Shown: one piece after another, positions 33,801 to 44,200 of the stretch
Position numbering within the stretch: position 1 is the first letter of the stretch
How the letters are laid out: the number at the start of each line of letters is the position of its first letter
NCBI GenBank assembly: GCA_963932145.1
Contig: OZ010603.1
Coordinates: 79,689,622 to 79,753,621, forward strand
From: Acanthosepion lycidas
Lineage: Eukaryota > Mollusca > Cephalopoda > Sepiida > Sepiidae
DNA length: 64,000 nt
Direction of reading: 5' to 3'
Program-made: the position numbers and the translations under genes
Notes under the pieces: model-generated
Databases searched by the model: none
What the model was told of the DNA's origin: nothing
What the model saw: only the letters and a program-made list of their open reading frames with translations

Positions 33801-34155
33801 ATCCCCAATTCTATTAAGCACTTAAGAGTAAATAAAAAATATTTCAGTTTTTGATGAAATAAAAAAAATTTCTTTCATTTTTGAAAAATAATTTTATATT
33901 TCCTTTTACTTTAGGAGGGAATTGCCAGAGTGCCATTGGCTGGTGCCGCTCCAGGTCATGGAATGGGACGAGCTGCTGGTCGTGGAGTTCCTGCAGCTCC
34001 TGGAAGTTCAGGGGCAGCTCCTGGATTGCAAGGACCTGTACGGGGTGTGGGTGGCCCCTCTCAACAAATGATGACTCCTCAGGGTCGGGGAGCTTCAGTA
34101 TCAGCACCTCCACAACCTCGACCTGGCCAAATGGGAGGGCCACCAAGGATGCAAG
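23927..34155 (+). CDS. SNRPB: Small nuclear ribonucleoprotein-associated protein B/B' (SmB), exons 1-3, 3' end missing
   Basis: SmB is one of seven Sm proteins forming the ring on U1, U2, U4 and U5 snRNAs. The three visible coding pieces are 23927-23929, 31362-31625 and 33915-34155. They give 169 complete residues plus one base. Residues 1-89 hold the N-terminal helix and both Sm motifs. Sm1 is around residues 23-48 (DGRIFIGTF, then FDKHMNLIL with the RNA-binding Asn39, then DCDEF). Sm2 is around 66-84 ([11 protein letters not shown], then VSMTVEGP). Residues 90-169 are Gly/Ala/Pro/Arg rich with GR and RG dipeptides, which are methylated by PRMT5 in known SmB. Sequence agrees closely with remembered human SmB (for example [11 protein letters not shown] and MTPQGRG). 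The human Cys before DCDEF is Gly here. The proline-rich C-terminal repeats (PPPGM type) are absent from the window, so the model is incomplete at its 3' end. All inferred splice sites are GT-AG. Confidence 0.95.
25140..25275 (-). mobile_element. SINE fragment
   Basis: The minus strand has CACAAATATCTTTGAGAAAGG, CATGAATCTATCTCTTCC, AGCTAGGAG and TTTGAGTGGCAAGACAATG, the SINE body order, without head or tail. Confidence 0.5.
25520..25690 (+). repeat. Interspersed repeat next to a microsatellite, copy 1
   Basis: It shares TACAAGG, GGNAACTTGA, AGATTGTAGTG and the following block with 34785-34960 and 55880-56015. A (TA)n tract lies just upstream here and a (CA)n tract upstream of the 34785 copy. 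Confidence 0.55.
26535..26695 (-). mobile_element. 5S-headed SINE, truncated
   Basis: The minus strand from 26695 has a full 5S-like segment (GGCTTACAGCCTCATCAC, AAGTTAAGCAATG, GGATTACCAAGTGATGTAAGC), then a short AATGGCTCTGAATTGTTAATT. The body is missing as in 11342-11560. Confidence 0.7.
26705..26805 (-). mobile_element. Second 5S-like segment in tandem
   Basis: GAATACCAGGTGCTAATAGCC and AAGTTAAGCAATGTTGAGCC (minus strand) are again 5S-like, lacking the first 20-30 bases. It lies directly next to 26535-26695 in the same orientation. Confidence 0.65.
28130..28285 (-). mobile_element. LINE 3' fragment
   Basis: In the minus strand [19 protein letters not shown] and [17 protein letters not shown] line up with the LINE tail at 11758-12215. 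Confidence 0.6.
28460..29144 (+). mobile_element. Non-autonomous Helitron-like element with duplicated 5' end
   Basis: The right end has a hairpin of CCCGGGC-AACG-CTGGG type followed by CTGCTAG then T (29141-29145), the Helitron 3' signature. The left end opens TCTTACTTATTATAAAAC, then a GT-rich stretch and TTTCCTACATTTTTCAACTG. The same left-end text repeats at about 28708-28805. It sits between A (28459) and T (29145) as Helitrons do. There is no Rep/helicase coding. Confidence 0.65.
29739..29987 (+). pseudogene. Tc1/mariner-superfamily transposase, C-terminal remnant
   Basis: The frame reads [19 protein letters not shown], then [20 protein letters not shown] and FEKGHFI. It matches the last catalytic motif ([12 protein letters not shown]) and the C-terminal helix of the IS630-like transposases common in invertebrates. 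Upstream catalytic motifs are missing. Confidence 0.7.
31362..31625 (+). CDS. SNRPB: SNRPB exon 2, complete Sm domain
   Basis: The exon is preceded by a pyrimidine tract ending TTTTTCAG and followed by the consensus donor GTAAGT at 31626. It has 264 bases, exactly 88 codons, phase 0 at both ends, and encodes residues 2-89. Both Sm motifs and the basic linker between them (KIKPKSSKQ, then EREEKR) sit in this one exon. If intron 2 is retained, the frame runs about 20 further residues into the intron before a stop near 31686, which would give a truncated protein. Confidence 0.97.
32010..32215 (+). mobile_element. tRNA-related SINE
   Basis: A-box-like ATGGTGGAGTAATGGATTG, B-box-like AGTTCGAATTACAG, body GGGAAAGGTATGAATCC and AAGTAGTAGGACAGACTAGG, then CTATAGCCTTGGGTGGCAAC. 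Inserted in SNRPB intron 2 in sense orientation. Confidence 0.75.
33370..33525 (+). mobile_element. tRNA-related SINE, 3' truncated
   Basis: GGATGTGTGGTTGGTGTAATGG, AGTGGTTCAACTCC, GGGTTTGTTACATTCACTTGC and GGGAAAGGGTTGAATC follow SINE order. The GATGTGTGG ahead of the A box is the same junction text that follows the 5S part in 62870-63093. Confidence 0.7.
33610..33720 (+). repeat. Interspersed repeat related to 60018-60150
   Basis: TTTGTCACTTAG, ATGTTACCTTCAGCAT and the next bases match 60092-60130. Confidence 0.5.
33915..34155 (+). CDS. SNRPB: SNRPB exon 3, start of Gly/Arg/Pro tail
   Basis: The acceptor is TTTACTTTAG, and the exon opens with GAG GGA ATT GCC AGA GTG (E G I A R V), matching the conserved [10 protein letters not shown] of SmB. 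It encodes 80 codons plus one base. The proposed donor is AAG-GTTGGT at 34155/34156, a weaker donor than those of exons 1 and 2, giving a phase 1 intron after MQ-G. Read straight on, the frame enters a poly-T tract and codes for nothing SmB-like, so the exon must end about here. The exact donor is less certain than the acceptor. Confidence 0.9.
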
Positions 34156-34375
34156 GTTGGTTTTCACTAAAGGAAAGAAAAGAATTTTTTTTTTTTTTTT
34201 TTTTTTCTTATTTTCCTTTACTTAAATTTTTTTCTTTCTTTTTTGTTTGTTTATTCTGTTTCTCAAAACTAATCTCCATGCAAAGATTTTGGGGTTGTAA
34301 GTGAAAAAATAGATTTTTTTTTTTTTTTTTATTATTTATTTGTATAATACATGTATATACACACACACACACCCT

Positions 34376-34730
34376 ATAGGCCAAAGTTTTGGGTCCACCC
34401 TCTGGATGTAATAATTAGTTAAACCAAAAGCAGCATGAAACTAACTCCTACTCGGCAAGGATGCTCGAACTATTTAACCCGTTAGTGCAATTTTTTTTTT
34501 TTTTTTTTAGAGGCAGGGTTTATCTAAAATTTAAAATCTGCCAGCCCTAAGTAGATTAGACAAAAAGAGCTAAAATTTTAAGGACCCTTTATGCAGTAAA
34601 GGGTTAATTTCATTATTGAATATGTGATAAAATCCGCCAGGAAGAGAAAGTCCTTCTATCCTGAAGTGAGCTAGTAAAATAGTTTTTAGACAATTCTTTT
34701 GAAATCTAGAAGGTGGCCCCAAAATTTTGA
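34376..34730. mobile_element. Tc1/mariner-like MITE
   Basis: The left end GGCCAAAGTTTTGGGTCCACC and the complement of the right end (TCAAAATTTTGGGGCCACC) are terminal inverted repeats. The interior (TAAAATTTAAAATCTGCCAGCCC, AGTAGATTAGACAAAAAG) matches 61966-62271. No transposase. Confidence 0.75.
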
Positions 34731-34740
34731 TATGTATGTA

Positions 34741-34777
<37 letters not shown>

Positions 34778-34784
34778 ACGTTAC

Positions 34785-34960
34785 AAGGCACAAGAGCCAT
34801 TCATGATAGAGGGTTACTGAATGAGGTGTGAATGTAAAAGAAGGTGATGAATGGAAGAAGGGGAATAGATTGATTCTTTACTTAAAGAAGTTTAGATTGT
34901 AGTGTTCAAGGAACTATCCACTGTTGGGGAGGAAAAACTGTCTTACTACTACTATTAATG
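34785..34960 (+). repeat. Interspersed repeat next to a microsatellite, copy 2
   Basis: Starts TACAAGGCACAAGAGCCATT just after a (CA)n tract at 34744-34774 and contains TTTAGATTGTAGTG. Confidence 0.55.
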
Positions 34961-35535
34961 TGCAAATACATTGGTATTTATTATGTCTTTTATTCAAATA
35001 GTTCAATTGTATATATAGTGACTTGACTGATGCTTGATTTAGGGGTGGGCAAAGCTAATGGAATTTTTTATATTTCTATTTTTTGCATATCTGAATTTCT
35101 GGGATGAGGAGTTGTTGTTTACAGCTGAACTAATCTCTTCATTTTGTGACACCCCTCTCCCCCAGACGTTTAGGTATCTGTTAAGTCTGGATAACCCTTT
35201 TAGGGAATTTCTAATTGAACATTTTATTCAATTCATGTGGGTAGATTGTTCTCTTGCTTTTCATGTTTAGTGGGGTCTCTCACGGCCCACTAATATTTCC
35301 AGCCCCACATGTCACATTTCAGGTTAATTTCTAACAGGCCTATTTGGTTTATGGTCAATTTATGTCTGTTTTATCCAAGACATGTTAAAACCGTCCAAAA
35401 ATACAGGTTTTTTTTTTTTTTTTTTAAATAGAAAAGTAATAAGATTGTAAACAAACGAAAAAGTTATTAAAGAATTAAGCAGTAATACAAATACAAACAA
35501 AAAAAACACTTAACCAACAGTTTCTCTATAAATCA

Positions 35536-35571
<36 letters not shown>

Positions 35572-35739
35572 GTTCTACAATAATTTTTCAAACTTCATGT
35601 GATGGAAACTTTGTTGTTGTAAAATATATTCAAAACAATTTTTGCAGCAAAGTGAATTTTTTAGTGTTTTGTTCACAAGTAAAACCATATTTTGGAGAAT
35701 AAGTTTCCAAAATTCTTTCAGTAGACTCTCTTGTAGCGG

Positions 35740-36760
35740 ATTCGTTATGTTTTACAATAAATTTATCTGCCTTATCAAGTATAGCAAAACAAGCACTGCC
35801 ATTTGGCTAGGTGGAACTGTAAGACCTCCTTGAGAAAGTAAGTCAAATCGCTGTGTCTCTGTAGCATCATCACTATCATTACCTACCATGACCAGGGAAC
35901 ACATTTCACATTGAAAATATTTAATTTTTTTCAATTTTCTCTAATAAAGAAAAAGATGGTAATGGAAATTTCACTAGAAGTAATTTGCAGGCTTGTTGAG
36001 ATGTATAGCACAATAGTAAGGCATAACGTATTAGTTTTGCAGAAAATGAAGGACCAACTCTTACTTGGTAATCTTGTCTTTTTTGTAATCCTTTTAGAAT
36101 TGAGTATGGTTGTTCTTCCACCACATTTTGCATGTAATTTGGGAAATTTTCTAACCTGCTAAATCTTGTGAGTTTAGCATTATGTCCATGTATAAACCAA
36201 TGTGGTAATGGTGTAGGGGTTCCATTGCACTGGAGTTGGACATGAAGTTTTTGGTCAATGCGAATACATTAGAATATATAATCTATAAATTAGAATATAA
36301 TCTAATATTTTTATGTTTTTTTTTTTTTTTAATTCAAAATCGTTAGGACAACACTTTGCTTCTTCCAATTGAGTAAAACCATTTATCGTATCAGCTGAAA
36401 TAAAATCATGTAATTCAGCAGTTTGGACCAGTTGTTTTGAAAGTTTTCTGAATTTCCTTGTATTTGGCAAGAGACAGTTTTCTTCATTTTTCTGAATGTA
36501 TTGTGGGTATTGGAGGCAAATCCCAATTCAGTTTGTTTCATTTTTCTTTCGAAATAAATTTCTTTTCAAAATGTTTCATCCAGAGAACTGAATTTTTCGT
36601 CGACTACCAATCAATACGATTAAGGAATTTTATCTATTTTTCTAAGAGGTCAGATTTTCCAAGAGAAAAAGAAAATGTCGATACTTTTTCACTGTTAGTA
36701 ATATATCCACCTGAACAGCCAAATGCAACACATTTGTTAACCATTTTTGTTAAACAAAAT
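35740..36760 (-). pseudogene. THAP/P-element-like transposase relic, internally deleted
   Basis: The minus strand from an ATG at 36744 reads NKCVAFGCSGG, then W and HFEKKFI motifs about 55-65 residues on. This is the layout of a THAP zinc finger (C-x4-C ... C-x2-H-F), with the third Cys replaced (W-M-K-H-F). Downstream come KFRKLSKQLVQTAEL, RYALLLCYTSQQACKLLL (like the YS..LR.F...L...SP.AY start of P-element transposases) and, near 35930-35760, CEMCSLVMVG with RFDLLSQGGLTVPPSQM (like their C-terminal end). The catalytic middle is missing and frames are interrupted. A host THAP gene is possible but the decay argues for a transposon. Confidence 0.6.
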
Positions 36761-37416
36761 ATCACAACAGACTTTATAATTTAATTTTTAAATGCAATTG
36801 ACTATAAGGTAGAAAATTTACCTAATGGCATTCATTTGCAAAATGGGCCGTATGTGCAATTGAAAATGATAAAACGAGGTAACTCACAGCCATTTATAAT
36901 TCGTGGATTAGTTTTTTTAAAAAAAGTGTGTGTGGGGGGGTTAAATATGCAATATGTTGAAAACCTGTCTAGGGAATTGAAATAACATGTTCTAAGAATT
37001 CAATTTTTAAAATTACCTCTCCTTTAGATTAGCAATTTTATAAGTGGCCATTTACATTTTTTTTGTTTACACTATATTGGCCTGTTAGAATTCAGCTGGT
37101 TACGTGATATGTGGAGGTGTATAATACTAGTTGGCCATGAGTATCTTCATTAATTGTTCTGTCACTGCTTGTCTTATTTATTACACCAGAGTCTTAGTAG
37201 TTGTCCCGAGAAATTTAAGGTAGTCTTGCTTGTATTTATTGTAAAGTAATAAGCTTAAGAAATAATTGTATTTAATGCTGTTTGTGTGTGTTTTTTTTTT
37301 TTTTTTTCCTTTTCTTCAGATATTATTACTTTTTTGTTTTTAAATTTAAACGACAAAAAAAAATTAGAATTTAATTTTTTTTTTTTTCTTCTCTTCTGAC
37401 AAAAATCTATTTTCAG

Positions 37417-37434
37417 GTGGCTTGGTCTATGCTG
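37417..37434 (+). other. Candidate SNRPB microexon A (18 bp)
   Basis: A long pyrimidine tract, a possible branch site (CTGAC about 20 bases upstream) and TTTTCAG precede 18 bases that are followed by GTAAGA. Its length is a multiple of three, and it fits the phase 1 intron after exon 3, reading G-G-L-V-Y-A. Nothing like this is known to me in SmB, so it may be chance. Confidence 0.2.
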
Positions 37435-37480
37435 GTAAGAACTGTTCTTTCCCTGGTTTTGTTTAGCCCTTTTTTTTTTT

Positions 37481-37515
<35 letters not shown>

Positions 37516-37834
37516 AAAAAAAAAAAAATGTTTAAAAAATTTATTTACTTTATTGCAAATAATTCTTTTGTTGGTAGATTTGTTTTCACCCTTTTGACTA
37601 ATGAAGTCTTTACAAATCTACCATTCTACAAGTTGGTCTGTAAAGCAGTTTCTCATTTTTGAAAATTACAATCTGATTAGTTAATATTAAAAATAATACT
37701 TCTGTCTCATGATAGTTGTTAAATTTATATACAATTATGGGACAGTGTATTTTTTTTTATTTTTTTTATTACTACTTCTGTCTCATAATAGTGATTACAA
37801 CTGGAAACACATTTCATGCCATAAATGTAACTGC

Positions 37835-37872
<38 letters not shown>

Positions 37873-38404
37873 CGAAGAGGATAAATTCCAGGTAGCGTTC
37901 TATGTACAAGACAGAGCAAGAATATAATATAAAAGGCTCAAACACTAATATTCCATGATTTTATAATTTATTACATTGGAATCGTAATCACAATCCAATT
38001 CATCAGGCCTTACAAATTCAAAAAGAAAACAGAAAATATAACTCTGGGTATAAAAAAAACTAAATTTCAGTGAGAGTGTATGTGTGGAAGTGAGAAACAA
38101 TACTAAATTTGTTATAACTGATTCATATGCTGAGATATCGGAAGTATTTAGTATCAACTAATTTCACATCCTGAAATTTTGATTGTTTCAGAGTAGGTGC
38201 CACCACTGCTTTCATCCTAATTCCAGATCATAGTTTCTGTTTTGACAGAGGTTGAGTCTTATTTCTAGGAACATTTGGTTGATTTTATTTTCAAGATCAT
38301 TCTTATTCCACCTATGAACACCTATGTCATAGTATATAAAACAATGTGATTATTATGAGAAAATGTAATAATAAAAAATAAAATAAAAACGGCCCAGAAT
38401 TAAC

Positions 38405-38946
38405 AAGTTTATATATGCATAATTTACTTTTTAAGCCCAGTGCTAAATATTTAATAAAAATTTGCCCAAGTTATATTTAGGTGTAAATGTATATACTTAA
38501 TTCAAAAATAAAGAAATTTTGATAAAATCTATCGTTTTGGAGTTATTGACAATAGAAGTTTGGATTCATTTGTGCTGTGACAGCAATTATTGGTGTTTGT
38601 TTGCATATATTTGCTGCAGAACAATCTTGATTATTGCACACACAATGAGTCCTCAGTTGCACAGTAATTGAATCAAATAAGAACCGTAAAAATGCCGCTA
38701 ACAATGTAATCTCCCGCTAAAAATTATTGGCAGCTAATTTATGCAAACAATGCCAATAATGGCTGCCATGCTGTAATGGAAATGAGTCCAAACTTTTATT
38801 GTCGATAACTCCAAAATGGTAGATTTTTAGCAAAATTTCTTCATTATTTTCGAATTAAGCATGTAAATTTACACCTAAATATAACTATTTGATCAATTTT
38901 TATTACATAATTAGCGCAGGGCTTAAAAAGCAAATTATCCAAACTT
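38405..38946. mobile_element. Long inverted-repeat (foldback) element
   Basis: The two halves are inverted copies. AAGTTT, TTTACTTTTTAAGCCC, GTTATATTTAGGTGTAAAT, AAGAAATTTTG and TTTTGGAGTTATTGACAAT on the left each have a complement on the right in reverse order. The arms are about 240-260 bases around a short centre near 38660-38690. No coding capacity. It lies in the presumed SNRPB intron 3. Confidence 0.8.
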
Positions 38947-39849
38947 TTTATTTAACAAAGTTGGGGACAAAAACAAAATGAGAACTTTCTTTCCAGACAG
39001 TAAATTGAAATTTTTATTTGACAAATAATAGAAAAAAAAAAAAAAAAAAAAAAAAGTTTCCGATTACAAGGGATGCTTTGAAATTAATGCCTCTTATTTA
39101 TTTCTTTGGAATCTGCCACAGATATAATAATAAATACGCAATAACACTGCTGAACACGGCTATTTAAAAACAAAAAAAAAATTCTGTATCGTCATCTCAA
39201 TTATTTTTTTTCTTAAGGCTCTGTTGTTTTTTGTGTTGCAAAGGGGTTATCCAGTATTTGTCTCTGAAATGCATTACCCACCACTAACTGTACTCAGAAC
39301 GACTGTTTGTTAGGCAAATAGCATCAGTTTTTTTCTGCATTAAGGATTTCAGTTATATACGTCTGCTTTGTACACATTTTCATGCCACATGCCATTTTCC
39401 CAAACCCCAATCCATAATAAGGCTATAAAGAAAAAGAAAAAAAGACATACATTGGCTGGAAGGTCAACTTCTACTGTTGTTACAATCCACCTCTGGTGTC
39501 ATGAGCAAGCTTAATAAAATAAGAGGCATTACTTTCAAAGCAACCTTAGTTCTTCATATTTTGTGTATTTTTTAATATCTCTTAATATAATTTCCTAATA
39601 TGGTATATTTCAGTTACTGTATTTTTGTATTTAAAATGTCAATTTCAATTCTATCTCTCTCTCTCTTTGTCTTGAAAAATTTCACCAAAAGTTACACTGC
39701 AAAATAGGATTTTAAATGAAATTTAAATGATCTAACATTTGTATTAGTTTGAAGAAAAAATTAGCATGATCTAACATTTGTATTAGTTTGAAGAAAAATA
39801 AAAAAAGTTTCTAGCAAGCCATGTGATATATTAGTAAGAAATTGCTATT

Positions 39850-40028
39850 TTTCTTTTTTTTTTTACTTTTTTTTTTACTTTTTTTTACTTTTTTTTTTTA
39901 CTTTTTTTTTTTACTTTTTTTTACTTTTTTTTTTTTTTACTTTTTTTTTTTTACTTTTTTTTTTTTTTACTTTTTTTTTGTTTTTACTTTTTTTTTTTTT
40001 TTTTTTACTTTTTTTTTTTTTTTTACTT
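39850..40028 (+). repeat. Poly-T tract periodically broken by AC
   Basis: About a dozen units of AC followed by 7-18 T, irregular in length. The long hydrophobic FFFTFFFF frame there is an artefact of the repeat. Confidence 0.9.
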
Positions 40029-41325
40029 GTATAATTTTGTTATATATTTTTGTATTTTATATTGTTTTATATTTTGTTTATTGTTGTTATTCCATGATTT
40101 ATTTATTTTTTTAAACTATTCTCAACCTTGATTTTTTTTATCACTAGATTTTGGTTGATATACTCTTTAGCCTTCCTCATTGGCAATCTAAGAATGTCTA
40201 TGATGAAATAAATACAGTAAGGTTGAGAATATTAGTCTCAACAAGTTGTAATGTTAATAACTAATCTAAAAAATTTCAGACTATATTAAACCAATTGTTA
40301 TTTGCACTGATAATCAGTGGTAATATTTTGAATGATTACTGAAGAAATCGGTCATATTGATTTTAATTTTTTTTTTAAATTTCCATTGTTATGTATATTT
40401 TATATTCTAATGTACTTTTTCTCATTACCTATGCTTTTATTTTTATTTTATTTTTTTTTTAAATTTATTTTCAAATTTTGTAAATACGATCTTAATATTT
40501 TTTTCAAGGGCTCCACATTATTTGGGTTTACACATTGATTCATATTCTTTTTTCTTTACAAATCCATTTACATGCATGATCAGAGATAAAGGTTTTTCTC
40601 ATTTAATAAAATCTGAAACCATTTATGAATGATGGGCAAATGCTTGTATATAGTCTTAATTCTAGGCACCAAGCCTAATATATTAGACCAGGTTACCTTC
40701 TCCAGCCAGTGGGTCACATGAGATATGGCCTCATCATAAGGCAAACTGTACTATTACTACTACTACTAAAAAAAGATTAAAGGTAATTTTTTATTGCAAC
40801 TACCTCAGCCATTTTCACTAAAGAAGACTGCATATGAAAACTTTTTCCTTAGGAATGAGTTTTTTTTTTTTTTTTTTTTATTATTATAGAAAATATTTGC
40901 TAACATTATCATTGTTGACAATGTGATTGTGGACCTTCCATTAAAGGTGATTTATTTATAATTTAATTAATTTGAGCATACAAAAAAAATGTTCTTTTAA
41001 AAGAAAAAGAACATATTTCTTCTCTATAGAAAAATTGTGAATATCTCTTGTTTCTTAAGTAAAAGATATTTACATGTGTGATCTTTAGTAAAAATTGCTG
41101 GTGGTTTAAAATGACGTAAGTTTTACCTTCAACGAAAGGTTACAAAAATTCCTGAAGCATTGCAATTAAATATTGTTATGTATGTGGTTATAGATGAGAA
41201 TCTGAGAAAACAATAAAAAAAACAAAAACAAATTTTTATACACATAATTTTCCTTATTGAATTAGATGTGTGATTCACAAGTCCAAACTGAGCCACAGTT
41301 TTCTGGTGACTGCATTAGGCTAGAG

Positions 41326-41551
41326 GAGTGGTTCCCAAAGGGCGCAGCATGCCTTATAGGTACCGTGGGAGAGAATAGCAGGTGAGGTGGACTGATTGAA
41401 AGACAAAGATTTAGAAACAGTTTAAAAAAAAAAAAAAAAAATTCAAAAAATGATTTCAAAATTTTAAATATTATGGATTACTTGTAATTGCATGCATGAG
41501 TCCCAGTTTAAATACTTAAAAAAAAAAAAAAAAAAAGTTTGGGAACCACTG
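41326..41551. mobile_element. hAT-type non-autonomous element with 8-bp target duplication
   Basis: Ends GAGTGGTTCCCAAAG and (complement of right) CAGTGGTTCCCAAAC are hAT-like inverted repeats. They are flanked by a perfect 8-bp duplication GGCTAGAG at 41318-41325 and 41552-41559, the hAT hallmark. 226 bp, no coding. Confidence 0.9.
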
Positions 41552-42203
41552 GGCTAGAGTATTATTGTATTGTAACAAAAGAGTTGGAAGTCTTCATTAA
41601 ATTATGGAAATATATATTAGGCTTGGTACCCGAAGCTGATTAAAACTCTGCCCAACTAATTGGATGTTTATGTATAAATGGGTTAATATGAACGTATTCT
41701 CATTGCAGTTGGGCATTGGAAGAAAATAATAAAATATTAGTTTGGTTTTAATAACAAATCACTAGTTGGGAAATAAGTAACAAATGGATAAAATATATTA
41801 ATATAGATTATAAGTATGGAATAAGTTTTAATTTTCATATCTTATAAATGTTTTAGCCTTGTTGCTGAACTTTCTAATTTGCTTTTTTTATTTTACACAA
41901 GAAGTCTTCGTTCCATTCAATGTTGATAGCTTGAAGTAGTTGCCCCCCTCTCTGGTTTAATGTAAGAAATCTAGGAAAACAATAATTCAAAATTACTGAG
42001 AAGTAGGATGGGTTCTGTAAGGGCTTAGATGCATTTCTTACTGTTACAGATGTACTACTGGTTTAGGTCGGTATTCAGTGATATTAAATGCATTTATTTA
42101 TTTTTGAAATTATTGTATAATATACAAACAATTTTGATTAACATTACTCTCTCTGCAACAATATGATGGGAGAGCTGGTTATATTACTATTGTAATGGGT
42201 GTA

Positions 42204-42341
42204 CAGTGTAACCTGGATATAAGAGACTTGCCGGGACCGGAGAAGAAGTCTCTTATATCCGGGTTTGGTCTATTATATATACATTAATACAGGCTCTAAT
42301 TTGGGACCAGAGGAAATCTCGCTTATATCCGGGTTACACTG
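42204..42341 (+). mobile_element. pogo/Tigger-like MITE, copy 1
   Basis: 138 bp between TA duplications (42202-42203 and 42342-42343). Ends CAGTGTAACC(T/C)GGATATAAG and its complement. The interior has a second CCGGGTTTGG-linked pair and GACCAGAGGAAATCTC. Confidence 0.85.
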
Positions 42342-42574
42342 TATTTTATTTTAAGTGAAATAAAGTCCACCCATTACACTTTTTGTATTCTTCAGTAGTA
42401 GTAGTAGGAGGAAGAGAATAAATGTCTGATTTCTCAATTTTCCAAATATTTTTCCTTACATAGAAAGAACACTTTTAAGTGTGATATATGGTAATGGTAA
42501 AAATATCCTGTTTCCATACAGTAACATAAGCATCCATTGACTAAACAGTTTCTATTATAATCAGTTGAATATTA

Positions 42575-42605
<31 letters not shown>

Positions 42606-42929
42606 TTCATGGGGAAAAAATTTTAGTGAAATTAAGCACATGAAGATAAATTTAATGCTAAATGTTGATTGGAGTTTCCTTTCATTCTTTTTGTTTTCAG
42701 TCATGTGGAAAGCTAAAAGCTTATCCTTATTTTCTTGTTACATGTTTTAACCATTTCTGTTGCTGTTGAAAATGTCTGTGGTTTTTGTTATTTTGTCAAG
42801 CTCTATCTGATATTGTAGTGCTAGTCTGTAGGGTGTGTGGGAGGATTGTCTTTTAAGATCTTGAAGATTACTACTGCTGCAACAATAACAGTACTTCTCA
42901 AAAGGTCCACAGGAGATAATTACTGTGTG

Positions 42930-42982
<53 letters not shown>

Positions 42983-42998
42983 TTGTATAAAAAATACT

Positions 42999-44145
42999 TC
43001 ACAACTTGGGGGGGTTCCTTATAACAAAACAAGGACAAAAGCTCATAAACATATATCCACAAATCCTTTGTTTTTTAAGTTAAAGTATTTGTTAGATGCT
43101 GTTAAATATATAATCCAAAAAAATTTTTACAAACTTGGGGGCAGGTTCTTGCCACCAAAACGAAGTAAAATGTCCATATAAATATATGTCCAAAAGGTCA
43201 TCATTGTACCTCAACACAGCAACTCGTAACAGATGTTCCAAATGTCCTCTGCTTGCTTCTACACACACGTGCACCTGTCGGATCATTGCCTGGCAGGCCT
43301 TTTCAAATGATCCAACATGTTGTTGAATAGTTTCACAGCCCGCCCCCCACCCTTCAAACACCCGACACGTTGATGAAGCATCTCTACATTATTAATGTCT
43401 GCTGCATAAATCAATTGTTTTAAGTGGGCCCCACAGGTAAAAATCCAAAGGGTTGAGGGAATGTGCAGGCCATGGAACTGATCCTTCACTGCTTATCCAT
43501 CTTTCATGGTAGATGTTAGCCAGTGCATCATAAACGTGACTAAAATGTGCTGGAGCCCCATCATGCATGAATCGCATACGTCTTCATATTAGCAGGGGTA
43601 CATCCTCTAGCATGTCTGGAAGTGTGTTTGAAATAAAGTCTCTGTAGCTAGTTCCTGTAAGACGTGCTGGGATAACATATGGACCTACCAGACAATTCCA
43701 GCCCACCCGTTAATCGTAAACTGATGTTGGTGTCTAGCTTGTCTTGTACCATAGGGATTCCAATCTATTATAGTTTGCAGTGCCATGAATTCTGTCACAG
43801 TAATGCAACGATAAACAGCAGTAAAGTTTGGGTTAACTTGGCTGCCTTTGGTCTGGAAACGCAATCTGATACAGCGTCACATCCATTATCATTCGTGTGG
43901 CCATATATAAAAAAAATAATATTGGCCTACTCATGATATGAATATCCTACCATTATTAAACATAACACTTCTCACTACTACAAACTTTAAATGCTGAAGA
44001 TAAACTAGCCACAAATGTACACAAATGTAACCTAGTCTACATGATAACATAGTGCCATCTGCAGTAAACTTTCCTTAAACTTGGAAACTAAGCATTTGTA
44101 GACATATGCTTGTCCTTGTTTTGGTCTGAGGAACCTGATTCAAAG

Positions 44146-44151
<6 letters not shown>
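42999..44151 (-). mobile_element. Tc1/mariner-superfamily transposon with duplicated left end
   Basis: The right end (44101-44151, complement ACAAACTTTGAATCAGGTTCC, then CCAAAACAAGGACAAGC) matches two left ends: an outer one at 43000 (ACAACTTGGGG, GGTTCC, CAAAACAAGGACAAAAGCTC) and an inner one at 43129 (ACAAACTTGGGGGCAGGTTC). The inner element (43124-44151) carries transposase remnants. The outer end suggests nesting or a terminal duplication. Confidence 0.75.
43092..43577 (-). pseudogene. Transposase remnant (IS630/Tc1/mariner superfamily)
   Basis: Minus-strand pieces read RFMHDGAPAHFS (second catalytic Asp), YHERWISSEGSVPWPAHS, LNPLDFYLWGPLK (third catalytic Asp) and, in another frame nearer 43200, VCVEASRGHLEHLLR. 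The usual S-P-D-L-N-P-L-D-F has lost P-D here. Upstream DNA-binding parts toward 44000 are too worn to read. Confidence 0.75.

Positions 44152-44200
<49 letters not shown>

Larger units (their letters stand above)
31626..33914 (+). other. SNRPB intron 2 (about 2.3 kb)
   Basis: It begins GTAAGT and ends TTTAG. It contains two SINE copies (32010-32215 and 33370-33525) and an interspersed repeat near 33610. The other parts (31690-32000, 32230-33360) show no coding signal and no repeat I can name. Poly-A lies at 32751-32767 and 33778-33791. Confidence 0.8.

Noticed and set aside
39842-40114. 90-residue Phe-rich membrane-like protein
   Set aside because: It is the translation of an irregular poly-T/AC tract.
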